The notes beneath the pieces are model-generated. The model saw only the letters and a program-made list of their open reading frames with translations. It searched no databases and was not told the origin of the DNA. A stretch of DNA of 64,000 nucleotides from Bacteroidota bacterium (GTDB lineage Bacteria > Bacteroidota > Bacteroidia > Chitinophagales > Chitinophagaceae), in assembly GCA_023416995.1 (NCBI GenBank), contig JAEZGI010000032.1, positions 62,001 to 126,000 on the forward strand. Direction: 5' to 3'. The first letter of the stretch is position 1. Every line of letters starts with the position of its first letter. This document shows, in pieces, positions 17,710 through 26,065 of the stretch. Position numbers and translations under genes: made by a program.

Positions 17710-18957
17710 CTAACGGATTTGCACTAACCGAAAACCAACGGTCTTCTGTTTTTCCATTGGGTTCAAGAAATCACTTCTTACAAAATCGCTGTTTGCAAAA
17801 GACCCTCCGCGCACAACTTTTTTGGTTCCGGTTTCAGGTCCCACCGGGTTAACCAATACCTTGTTATAGTATGAATAATTTGGGTCGTACCAGTCTGCGC
17901 ACCATTCTGCTACGTTTCCCATAAGATCAAACGCGCCAGAGCGATGCGGGATTTTACTCCCCACCGGATGGGTTTGTCTCGCTGCATTTTTTTCATGCCA
18001 TGCTACTAAATCACCATATTTCAAACCTCCGCGTTTGTCAATGTATTCGCGCACATCCATGCGCACTGCATATTCAAATTCAGCATTAGTCGGCAACCGG
18101 AATTTAGCATTTGAAGCAGCGTTCAGTATACGCAGAAACTCGTTCACTTCATTCCAGCTTATATTTTCAACCGGGCAGTCGCTGCAATTTTTATTCACGC
18201 TGTTATTATAACCCATCACTTGCTGCCATTGACGTTGGGTGACTTCAAACTTCCCAAGTCTGAACGGCGAAATAGTAACAGAATCTTTCCAGACAATCCC
18301 AGAGTTCGGTCGCATATCACCGTTATCAAATCTCCCGCCATTAAGTTTCACCGTATTTGAGCTCAGCTCATGAACAACCATTAACAACGCACTATTTGAA
18401 ACATATTCTGGTACATCAGTTTCCGGCGGACGCAGATCTACATTTACTAATGTGTCGAAAACTTCGATTGGAGAAAATGAAACCGGGAAATAATCAAGAT
18501 AGGGTTCGGGAACCAGGATGGGTTCGGTCACTTCACGAAACGGTATATTCACTAATTGACTATTGCCAATAATATTAAATGTTGAAATATAGGTTTCGGC
18601 GCTGTTACTGTTTATTGCCTTTACCCGGTGGGAACCGGCTGTAAGCACGATCATTCGCGGTTCATTTCTTTTCAGCGTGCCAAATGATTCCCCGTCAATT
18701 TCCAGTTCACAATCATCATTAGCAGCAAAGATCGGTTCAAATTTTTGATCCGATGCCTGGGGCCTTGTCACGCGTGGCGATGCAGCGACAGGATTTTCGG
18801 TTACCCGTCGGGGTGACTCTGTCTTCGGGGGAACATCTTTAACCACCGGTTTCTTTTCATCTCTTTTAGGGATAAACTTTTTCGGCACCGCCTGCGAAAA
18901 CGCCGCTGGCAGTACGAAACAAATGAACATACTAAATATGATAAATCTCAACATCAA
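17710..18957 (-). CDS. Secreted PEGA-like + SUMF1/FGE-fold protein (non-catalytic)
   Basis: 415 aa with a signal peptide (MMLRFIIFSMFICFVLPAAF). A basic, Pro-rich linker follows, then a PEGA-like beta module at about residues 80-135 ('CELEIDGESFGTLKRNEP', 'LTAGSHRVKAINSNSAE'), then a SUMF1 fold from about 205: 'ISPFRLGKFEVTQRQWQQVM', 'PVENISWNEVNEFLRILN', 'FRLPTNAEFEYAVRMDV', 'AFDLMGNVAEWCADWYD' and 'KVVRGGSF'. The paired cysteines of true formylglycine-generating enzymes are absent from the RGGS region, so a structural or binding role is likelier. T9SS/gliding proteins GldJ and GldK/PorK also use this fold. It sits between the kinase-SUMF1 gene (37 nt upstream) and the adhesin gene (120 nt downstream). 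Confidence 0.85.
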   Translation of the reverse strand: MMLRFIIFSMFICFVLPAAFSQAVPKKFIPKRDEKKPVVKDVPPKTESPRRVTENPVAASPRVTRPQASDQKFEPIFAANDDCELEIDGESFGTLKRNEPRMIVLTAGSHRVKAINSNSAETYISTFNIIGNSQLVNIPFREVTEPILVPEPYLDYFPVSFSPIEVFDTLVNVDLRPPETDVPEYVSNSALLMVVHELSSNTVKLNGGRFDNGDMRPNSGIVWKDSVTISPFRLGKFEVTQRQWQQVMGYNNSVNKNCSDCPVENISWNEVNEFLRILNAASNAKFRLPTNAEFEYAVRMDVREYIDKRGGLKYGDLVAWHEKNAARQTHPVGSKIPHRSGAFDLMGNVAEWCADWYDPNYSYYNKVLVNPVGPETGTKKVVRGGSFANSDFVRSDFLNPMEKQKTVGFRLVQIR

Positions 18958-18994
18958 TTATCCGGATTGATCTTCACAACAATATTTAAACTAC

Positions 18995-21373
18995 TCATTC
19001 ACCCGCGCGGCAAATACGGAAACCAATGTTTCCCCCACGCGAGTCTTCTGGAAACGCCATTCTGAATGTGGTACGGCAAAGCAGATCATCAGTAAACCAC
19101 GAGCCCCCACGTGCAACCTTTTCGGTACCGCTTAATGGCCCGAAAATATCGTCGGGATTCGCTGCCGCATAATGATTTTCATTATAAAAATCATAACACC
19201 ATTCCATCACATTGCCGCTCATATCGTATATGCCTAACTCATTTGGTTGCTTTTTGCCAATCTTTGAAACGTTCTTTTTTGAATTACTTTCAAACCACCC
19301 AACCAGATCGAGACTATTAGCCCCCGCATACATGAAACCGCCTGATTTATTACCACCGCGGGCAGCGTATTCCCATTCAGCTTCTGTCGGTAAACGGAAC
19401 GTCTGACCGGTCTTTTTCGAAAGCCATTCACAGTAATGTTGTGCATCCTGCCAGCTCACGTGAATCACTGGCAGATCCATATCCTTTACCTCGATGAGTT
19501 TGCCGCGGATATCGTTTGTCCAGTTAACATTAACTCCCTTTACCCAGTCCCGGCCATTATATATCCAGCTAAAGCCAACTGTGTCGGCTGTAGTTACATA
19601 TTTTGTTTCGCTGATAAAGTGCGAAAATTCTCTGACAGTCACCTCGTATTTTCCAATTGAAAAAGGTGCAATGTTAACAGCATGTACGGGTTGCGCGTTG
19701 GGTAATGATGCAGGATCATCACTACCCATACGAAAAGTTCCTCCGGCGACCTTCACCAGCGGCGGCGTTTCAAAATCTGGATCCGTTATAGTGGTTGCCG
19801 GAGTTTCTTCCGGAGGCAAAACAGCAACGGGCATATAATAATTTACATATGCCACAGCGCCTATCACAAGGGCAACAATAATAGTAAGGAGTATATTTTT
19901 AATTCTTGTCCTTCTTGCTTTTTTCAGCTGCTCTTTCTGATATTTTGTTAACGGTCTTGTTGTTTGTGTTCTTGAACCAGCAGCCTGTCCTTGCGGAACC
20001 TTAAGTGCTGTTTTGGATGCTGGCAACGGACCGGTTATATCAGGTCTGTCGTTCGACTGAAAAGGAAAAACAGGTTCGTCGTGTTTTACTTTTTTCAAAA
20101 CCACAGGCGGCTCTTTTTTTACCGGGGCGGTTTCATTTCCTATTATTGGGGTTGATGTTTCTGTTGATCCCGCAGCAGGAGTGTTCCCATTGACGTTTAC
20201 CTTTTCCGTTCTGCGGGCAGTAACATTCGGCTGTCGTACAAATACACGTTCATTTCCTACGGAACCCATGGTCCGATCGTCATTGCCACTTACAGGCGGC
20301 TGGGTAACATTGGCTGATGTAGCAGCAGGTTCAGTAAAAGGTATAGGTTGAACGGCGGCTTGTTCATTAGCTGCCTGGTTGACCGGCGGATGTTCCCGGT
20401 TCGGGGAAGCGGCAACAGGTTTGTAACGGTCGTGGTCATTTGTCGCGTGACTAACTGGTTCTTCTGCTCCGATCTGTTTATCAAACCCAGCTTCTTGCGG
20501 CTTCGGTTCATAATGCAATTTGCCCGGAGACAGCGCATCTTTACCAAAAAGCTGCAGCAATTCGGAAGCATGTTGCACACGCTCAGCGGCAACCTTTACC
20601 ACACATTTATTTACGATCTGTTTGTATTTACCCGGTAAGGCATTTATCTCAGGGAGAGGAAACTGATGCAGAATATTAGACATCAGTTCGCCCGCGCTGA
20701 TGCCTTCGCTCAAGCTACCAAAAAGTGTTTTACCTGATATTGTTTCATAAACAATGAGTCCGAAACTCCATAAATCAAGATTGGTGCTAATCTTCCCCTC
20801 TTTTCCATAACGTTTTGGATTTAACTGTTCAGGCGCCATGTATTCCAAAGCGCCGATCATAGCTGAGGGATCAGTGTCATCCAAATCTGATAACCTGGTG
20901 ATACCAATATCGGTCAATTTGGCAACGGGTTCACCATTTTCTATCCGTACCAGGATATTCTCAGGTTTTAAATCCCGATAGATAATATCACGTTTATGCA
21001 GGTAGGCGAGGCCTTCTAATACCTCCGCAAGTAATTTGTCCGTGTACTGCGGATGAAGTTTTACGAAATCACGGAAGTTGCCCCCTTCAACATATTCCAT
21101 GATGCCCACAACAACGTTTTCAGTTTCGCCCAGCACATTGGTGGTGGTCAATAAAGCTACATCATAATATTTGCAGAGATTATGATGGTCCAGTGAAATG
21201 ATTTTTTTGATCCGTTTTAAAATATCGTATTTGGTAGCGACTTCCGGATTGAAATACTTCAATGCCACGGTGCGTTCCAGCAACAGGTCTGTTGCGCGGT
21301 ACACTCGGGAAAACACTCCTTCACCGATCAGATCAACGGCCGGGTTAAACTCATATCGTTTTTGAAATTCCAT
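18995..21373 (-). CDS. Transmembrane Ser/Thr protein kinase fused to a SUMF1/FGE-like domain
   Basis: 792 aa. Kinase domain at residues ~8-280: glycine loop 'IGEGVFSRVY' (17-22), ATP lysine K39 in 'VALKYF', catalytic loop YRDLKPEN with D134 (Tyr replaces the usual His of HRD), DIG at 155-157 in place of DFG, 'EYMAPEQL' and 'LDLWSFGLIVYE'. A ~200-residue Pro/Thr/Asn-rich linker follows, then one membrane helix ('IKNILLTIIVALVIGAVAYV', ~495-515) and a SUMF1 domain (~535-792): 'VKVAGGTFRMGSDDPAS', 'FRLPTEAEWEYAARGG', 'IYDMSGNVMEWCYDFY' and 'VARGGSWF'. Only one of the two FGE active-site cysteines has an equivalent (LLCRTTFR). Topology implies a cytoplasmic kinase with a periplasmic sensor or adaptor. 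It is the first gene of the unit leading to the adhesin and PorP-like protein. Cytoplasmic substrate unknown. Confidence 0.88.
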   Translation of the reverse strand: MEFQKRYEFNPAVDLIGEGVFSRVYRATDLLLERTVALKYFNPEVATKYDILKRIKKIISLDHHNLCKYYDVALLTTTNVLGETENVVVGIMEYVEGGNFRDFVKLHPQYTDKLLAEVLEGLAYLHKRDIIYRDLKPENILVRIENGEPVAKLTDIGITRLSDLDDTDPSAMIGALEYMAPEQLNPKRYGKEGKISTNLDLWSFGLIVYETISGKTLFGSLSEGISAGELMSNILHQFPLPEINALPGKYKQIVNKCVVKVAAERVQHASELLQLFGKDALSPGKLHYEPKPQEAGFDKQIGAEEPVSHATNDHDRYKPVAASPNREHPPVNQAANEQAAVQPIPFTEPAATSANVTQPPVSGNDDRTMGSVGNERVFVRQPNVTARRTEKVNVNGNTPAAGSTETSTPIIGNETAPVKKEPPVVLKKVKHDEPVFPFQSNDRPDITGPLPASKTALKVPQGQAAGSRTQTTRPLTKYQKEQLKKARRTRIKNILLTIIVALVIGAVAYVNYYMPVAVLPPEETPATTITDPDFETPPLVKVAGGTFRMGSDDPASLPNAQPVHAVNIAPFSIGKYEVTVREFSHFISETKYVTTADTVGFSWIYNGRDWVKGVNVNWTNDIRGKLIEVKDMDLPVIHVSWQDAQHYCEWLSKKTGQTFRLPTEAEWEYAARGGNKSGGFMYAGANSLDLVGWFESNSKKNVSKIGKKQPNELGIYDMSGNVMEWCYDFYNENHYAAANPDDIFGPLSGTEKVARGGSWFTDDLLCRTTFRMAFPEDSRGGNIGFRICRAGE

Positions 21374-21587
21374 TTTGTTTTTTAGCTCAGGTTTTACATC
21401 CGGTCGGATGTTTTCAAAATGGGTAAAACGGTAACAGTAACAGCGATAATAAAATTATCGGAAACTGAATGATGACTTTTCTAAGGATAATAAAACTTCC
21501 GCCTGAATGAATCTGCGGTTGATTAAATCGCCATTAAATCGAGTGGTTTCCTGCAATAGACTGAATGCTGTATCGGGGTCGGGAAGT

Positions 21588-21617
21588 CAAATGTATGGAA
21601 TAAATGATAACACCCAA
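21588..21617 (-). promoter_or_regulatory. Candidate promoter of the kinase/adhesin operon
   Basis: On the minus strand TTG (21617-21615), a 19-nt spacer and TACATTTG (21595-21588) match both halves of the Bacteroidota housekeeping promoter. It lies about 215 nt before the kinase start and would give a long leader. No gene is supported in 21374-21706 (333 bp). Confidence 0.5.
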
Positions 21618-21706
21618 CGTAGATTCAACGATTCAGACCGAGGTTGTTCTCACGCGTCTCAATGATAATGCCAAAGGTCAAAATTCCACACTTTTGAGGA
21701 CAAAAT

Positions 21707-22555
21707 TCAGGGTTTACCACTGGCAAAAATGGTCCAGTCTTTTCCGCCGTTCCCTTTTGAGATCCATCGATCCATTATTTCTGATATCGGCGGCACAACC
21801 AGCAATTGCTCGCCAGCGCTTTTTGCCTCTTCCATCATCAGGCGGGCATCTTTTCTCGCCATTTGTAATTCCCAGGAAGGTTCATCGAATTCACCGCCGA
21901 GTACTTTTTTTAATCTTGCAGGTGTGCCGGCTCCTGGATTCCATGTTTGTAACAATTCGGAGATATCGGTGGGAGGGATATCGAGTGATTTTGCCAGGGT
22001 GAGCATATCAGAAAGTCCACCCAGCATTGAGAGCAGGAACAGATTGCCGATTAATTTCAGTCCCGCGGCTTTACCAGTTTTATCGCCAAAGTTGATAAGT
22101 TTCCCGGTCATTGGTGTTAACCACGGCGTTACACGGGTAACGATATCCTGGTCTCCCGAGATCAGCATATAACCAGTGCTTTCCAGCGCATTTGAAGGCC
22201 CCATAAACACTGGTGCATGCACATAACTAAAACCTTCCTGTTTGAATGCGTTGGTTCGACGTACCGCACCTTTTTCAGTAGTAGTAGTATGGTCGATGAT
22301 AACGGCATCTTTTGCAAGTGCAGGGGTTGCCTGTTCAATCACGCTATCTACAGAGGCATCATCGGATAAGGCGATGTGAATTCTGTTCACACCATTTACA
22401 GCATCTGTGATCTTTTCAAATGCCTTTGCCCCGACTGCCTCAAGACGTTTCGCACGTTCATGGGTTCGGTTCCAGACACGAACCTGTTCGCCTTTTGCAA
22501 GCAATGCTTTTGTAAAATTTGATCCCAACAGTCCTGTACCGATAAATGTGATCAT
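21707..22555 (-). CDS. NAD(P)-dependent beta-hydroxyacid dehydrogenase / imine-reductase-like protein
   Basis: 282 aa of the 6-phosphogluconate/3-hydroxyisobutyrate dehydrogenase superfamily. The N-terminal Rossmann motif is 'MITFIGTGLLGSNFTKALLA', followed by 'VRVWNRTHERAKRLEAVGAK' whose Arg-rich loop favours NADP(H). The conserved Lys region is 'GDKTGKAAGLKLIGNLFLLS', followed by the all-helical C-terminal domain ('LAKSLDIPPTDISELLQTWN'). It reduces or oxidises an unknown small substrate. It is transcribed alone toward the kinase promoter region. Confidence 0.85.
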   Translation of the reverse strand: MITFIGTGLLGSNFTKALLAKGEQVRVWNRTHERAKRLEAVGAKAFEKITDAVNGVNRIHIALSDDASVDSVIEQATPALAKDAVIIDHTTTTEKGAVRRTNAFKQEGFSYVHAPVFMGPSNALESTGYMLISGDQDIVTRVTPWLTPMTGKLINFGDKTGKAAGLKLIGNLFLLSMLGGLSDMLTLAKSLDIPPTDISELLQTWNPGAGTPARLKKVLGGEFDEPSWELQMARKDARLMMEEAKSAGEQLLVVPPISEIMDRWISKGNGGKDWTIFASGKP

Positions 22556-22766
22556 TGTATTTTTATTTCAAAGTTAAAAACTCAGGGCTTAATGAGTGTC
22601 GGCTCAACTGCGCAGATTTATGAACTGCCAGTGTTTGATTAATGTCCTGAACCGCCCCTCATCTTGTCCGGCATAACACCCAGGCAAAATTAAAGAGAAT
22701 GTTAGCTTTAATTGTTCATCCGAAGTTCCGGATTACAAAAATCCCCTTTCATTAAAAACATTTATC

Positions 22767-23177
22767 ATGTCAACCCCCAAAAATCCTTTTGCCTGGATTG
22801 AGATTTATGTAGCTGATCTCCCCAGGGCGCAACGGTTTTATGAATCAGTATTGAATGTAAAAATGCAACCCGCTGCAATGCCGGTTGGAATGGACGCTGA
22901 ACCTGGAAGTGATGATCATTTTGAAATGATATTTTTCCCGGGTGATATGAATGCGCCCGGTGTTAGTGGTTCAATTGTAAAATCGGCGATGTTTAAACCT
23001 GGTAACAGCGGCACGCTCGCATATTTTTCATGCGATGACTGTGATGTGGAATTATCCAGAGTAGAAGCGTCCGGTGGCAAAGTTGTAAGTGGCAAAATGT
23101 CGTTGGGAGAGTATGGCTTTTGTGGAATTGCATTAGACACGGAAGGCAATACCATCGGTTTTCATTCTATGAAATAA
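22767..23177 (+). CDS. VOC (glyoxalase/bleomycin-resistance fold) protein
   Basis: 136-aa single vicinal-oxygen-chelate protein beginning 'NPFAWIEIYVADLPRAQRFY' (first beta-alpha-beta unit). The second half repeats the fold: 'LAYFSCDDCDVELSRVEASG', 'GKVVSGKMSLGEYGFCGIAL' and 'DTEGNTIGFHSMK'. Such small cytoplasmic proteins are dimeric metal enzymes or binding proteins. The activity cannot be told from sequence. It is monocistronic and divergent from the NAD(P)-dependent dehydrogenase. Confidence 0.85.
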   Translation: MSTPKNPFAWIEIYVADLPRAQRFYESVLNVKMQPAAMPVGMDAEPGSDDHFEMIFFPGDMNAPGVSGSIVKSAMFKPGNSGTLAYFSCDDCDVELSRVEASGGKVVSGKMSLGEYGFCGIALDTEGNTIGFHSMK

Positions 23178-23234
23178 CCTGCATTCCAAAATTTTCTTCA
23201 CAATGACTTGTACGTTTTAAGTCACGGTGAATTT

Positions 23235-23504
23235 TTATGGCTTTACAGAGCGGTAATTAAGTACTGCGGTGGTACCTGCGGTAACATCGATTGTTACACC
23301 GGTGATGCTCGCCGCCAATGATGACGCAAGAAACACGGCCACATTCGCAATGTCATTCATTTGGGGGCAGTTTTTTAAGCATGGTATCTTTTTCCATGCC
23401 TCCAGGAGTTTTGGCATTAAATCGCGAAATGATCGTAAAGCATCTTTAAAAACGGCTGAGTCAGGCGATCCGCCGATTGGCTGGTGTGGGGTGATATGAG
23501 ACAA
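23235..23504 (-). pseudogene. C-terminal remnant of an SDR gene with two compensating frameshifts
   Basis: The 89 codons match only the last third of an SDR: 'GGSPDSAVFKDALRSF' and then 'NDIANVAVFLASSLAASITG' and 'VTIDVTAGTTAVLNY'. Between them the frame reads EAWKKIPCLKNCP, which makes no sense for an SDR. One frame over, the same bases read MEKDTMLKKLP, the expected conserved segment. The return to frame coincides with a run of five C (G on the plus strand, 23363-23367). There is no Rossmann N-terminus, because the NUDIX-regulator stop is only 24 nt upstream. This is a decayed fragment. Confidence 0.8.
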
Positions 23505-23527
23505 TGAGCAGGTGTAAAGCGGCCCCT

Positions 23528-24268
23528 TCAGTATTTAGCGGACGGCTCTCTAAACTTATAAACATAGGGTGCCTTATGTGCACCGCCACTAAACTTTTTT
23601 TCGATCCGCTGCAAGATGCCCAGGCTCAGCATTCTCCGCTGAAAGCTTGATCGGTTCAGACTTTCGCCAAGCACCGTTTCATATAATGCCTGCAGTTCGT
23701 TGATCGTGAAATATTGTGGTAACAGGTTGAAGCCAATCAATTGCCGGTCAAGATTCAGACGCAGTACCGACAAAGCCTTCTCAACAATTTTCTCATGATC
23801 CTGCATCAGCGGTGGAAGGTTGTCGAGATGGTACCAATCGCAAACATCAGACATTACATCTGCCGCAGGCACGGCTTTAGTGAAATCGACCAATGCATAA
23901 TATCCCACGGAGATGAATCGCTTAAGGAGCCAATGATCTTTGGTAACCGCGATCCCATTTTGTTTGAGGATTCTCTTCATAGGCGCCGGATCAAAACGCG
24001 CGATATCACCAAAGGTATAAAATTGTTCAAGCCAGATATTTTGCAAACCGGTACGCTCTGCCAACACACGTTTTGCCTCATTATTTACATCCTCATCTCT
24101 TCTTACAAAACCTCCCGGTAAGGCAAACAAACCCGTGTTGCGGTATTCAAGCAACAGGATCTTCAACTGTGCCTCATGAAAACCGAATATCACCGTATCA
24201 ATGGCAATTCCTGGCATGTAACCGTCGCCAGCAACTGCAGCAGGGGAGGGGGCTTCTTTTTTCTTCAT
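23528..24268 (-). CDS. NUDIX domain + winged-helix regulator (NrtR-like)
   Basis: 246 aa. Residues ~20-150 are a NUDIX fold ('IAIDTVIFGFHEAQLKILLL', 'FALPGGFVRRDEDVNNEAKR'). The Nudix box is degenerate: where an active enzyme has REuxEExGu this has RVLAERTGL, losing two of the metal-binding glutamates. The C-terminal ~80 residues ('FTINELQALYETVLGESLNR', 'SSFQRRMLSLGILQRIEKKF') form a winged helix, as in NrtR-type regulators that bind ADP-ribose-like or sugar ligands and control NAD or pentose metabolism. Targets are not obvious here; the divergent carboxylesterase gene is a candidate. Confidence 0.85.
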   Translation of the reverse strand: MKKKEAPSPAAVAGDGYMPGIAIDTVIFGFHEAQLKILLLEYRNTGLFALPGGFVRRDEDVNNEAKRVLAERTGLQNIWLEQFYTFGDIARFDPAPMKRILKQNGIAVTKDHWLLKRFISVGYYALVDFTKAVPAADVMSDVCDWYHLDNLPPLMQDHEKIVEKALSVLRLNLDRQLIGFNLLPQYFTINELQALYETVLGESLNRSSFQRRMLSLGILQRIEKKFSGGAHKAPYVYKFREPSAKY

Positions 24269-24379
24269 CGCAACTATTATAAGTGATTTCGAACAAAGTT
24301 AATTTGGTAATTTAAACTGATTCATTCAATATTGTTGCAGATTGCGACAATAAAAGCACTCATACTAAAAATACTTCTC

Positions 24380-25984
24380 ATGAAAAAATTATTATGCATG
24401 TTACTGCTTGTGTCAACAACAATTTACGGTCAAACATCCTCCCCGGTCGTAAAGATAGCTGCTGGCTCACTGCAAGGCACAACCGAAAAAAGCGGTGTCC
24501 GGTCTTTTAAAGGCATTCCTTTCGCAGCGCCGCCCGTAGGAGAGCTGCGCTGGCGCGAACCGCAGCCGGTAAAAAGCTGGGAAGGTATTCGCAAAGCTGA
24601 TGCTTTTGGACCACGTGCCATGCAAAAGCCAATATTTGGCGACATGGGTTTTCGTTCGAACGGATTAAGTGAGGACTGTTTATACCTGAATGTGTGGACC
24701 CCGGCCAAAACAGGCAAAGAAAAACTACCGGTACTTGTATATTTCTACGGTGGAGGGTTTATGGCAGGGGATGGCTCAGAACCGCGATATGATGGTGAAA
24801 GCATGGCTACAAAAGGTATAGTAGCGTTAACAGTTAACTATCGCCTGGGCGTATTTGGATTCTTCGCCCATCCTGAATTAACGAATGAATCGCCCAACAA
24901 AGCTTCGGGTAATTACGGATTGCTGGACCAGGCAGCTGCTTTACGTTGGGTTAAGGAGAATATTGCTGCTTTTGGCGGAGATCCGAACCGGGTTACGATT
25001 GCAGGCGAATCTGCAGGTTCATTATCAGTTAGTGCGCTGATGATATCGCCTTTATCAAAAGATCTTATTGCCGGAGCTATTGGTGAAAGCGGATCCATTA
25101 TGGGCACTTTGACACCTGTGGGTTTGCAGGAAGGCGAAAAAACGGGTGAATCATTTGCAAAACTGGTAAATGGTTCATCACTTGCTGCCTTGAGAGCCAT
25201 GCCCGCTGAAGCGTTATTAGACGCAACAGTAAAACCCGGCGCGCCAAGATTCCCAATCATTATTGATGGCTATTTTCTCGATAAAGCTCCTGCGGATATT
25301 TTTGAAGCTGGCAGACAGTCCAAAGTGCCTTTGCTTGTGGGCTGGAACTCAGAAGAGATGACTTACCGGATGTTAACAGGTGCCGATAAACCAACACCGG
25401 AAAATTACAGGAAAGCCGTTGAAAAGATATATGGTGAGAAGACAGATGAGGTATTGAAATTATACCCGGCTTCAACCGAAGAAGAAGTGATAGCTGCTGC
25501 CACTGATCTTGCGGGCGACAGATTCATTGGGTACAGTACCTGGCGCTGGTCGGATGTACATTACAGAACTGGTGGAAAACCGGTGTACCGGTATTACTAT
25601 GCCCGGCCCCGGCCGGCTATGAAAGCGAGTATGGGCAATGCCGCTGCAGGGCTCGCAGGCGGTGTTGTAAAAGACGACAACGCGCCTAAACAACCACCCG
25701 CGCGCGGCGCTGTGCATTCTGCAGAAATAGAATACGCAATGGGCAATCTTGCCACTAACGAGGTGTATGACTGGACCCCGGACGACTACAAGGTTTCAAA
25801 AACGATGCAGGAATATTTTGCAAATTTTATAAAAACCGGTAACCCAAATGGCAAAGGTTTACCAAAATGGCCGGCTATCAGTGGAGAGATTGCTGATGTT
25901 ATGATCATTGACGTTAATACCAGGGCGGAAAAAGAAAAATACCGCGCCCGTTATTTATATCTGAATAAACTTGCGGCGCAATAA
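24380..25984 (+). CDS. Secreted type-B carboxylesterase / lipase-family hydrolase
   Basis: 534 aa from the ATG at 24380, where the signal peptide begins (MKKLLCMLLLVSTTIYGQ); the open frame upstream to 24332 would hide it. Type-B motifs: 'SEDCLYLNVWTPAK', 'VYFYGGGFMAGDG' (oxyanion hole), the nucleophile serine in 'TIAGESAGSLSVSALM', an acid region 'LVGWNSEEMTYRM' and the catalytic His in 'ARGAVHSAEIEYAMG'. Predicted to hydrolyse carboxylic esters in the periplasm or outside the cell. It is divergent from the NUDIX regulator and ends before a strong terminator. Confidence 0.9.
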   Translation: MKKLLCMLLLVSTTIYGQTSSPVVKIAAGSLQGTTEKSGVRSFKGIPFAAPPVGELRWREPQPVKSWEGIRKADAFGPRAMQKPIFGDMGFRSNGLSEDCLYLNVWTPAKTGKEKLPVLVYFYGGGFMAGDGSEPRYDGESMATKGIVALTVNYRLGVFGFFAHPELTNESPNKASGNYGLLDQAAALRWVKENIAAFGGDPNRVTIAGESAGSLSVSALMISPLSKDLIAGAIGESGSIMGTLTPVGLQEGEKTGESFAKLVNGSSLAALRAMPAEALLDATVKPGAPRFPIIIDGYFLDKAPADIFEAGRQSKVPLLVGWNSEEMTYRMLTGADKPTPENYRKAVEKIYGEKTDEVLKLYPASTEEEVIAAATDLAGDRFIGYSTWRWSDVHYRTGGKPVYRYYYARPRPAMKASMGNAAAGLAGGVVKDDNAPKQPPARGAVHSAEIEYAMGNLATNEVYDWTPDDYKVSKTMQEYFANFIKTGNPNGKGLPKWPAISGEIADVMIIDVNTRAEKEKYRARYLYLNKLAAQ

Positions 25985-26014
25985 CCATCTCTGCGAGCAG
26001 ATAACAATATTTTC

Positions 26015-26053
26015 AACCGGCATCAGCATGATCATGTTGATGCCGGTTTTTAT
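26015..26053 (+). terminator. Rho-independent terminator of the carboxylesterase gene
   Basis: Arms AACCGGCATCA and TGATGCCGGTT (26015-26025, 26038-26048) extend inward almost completely over the centre. They are followed by a T run. It lies 30 nt past the stop. Confidence 0.85.
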
Positions 26054-26065
26054 TATCTTGTTATA

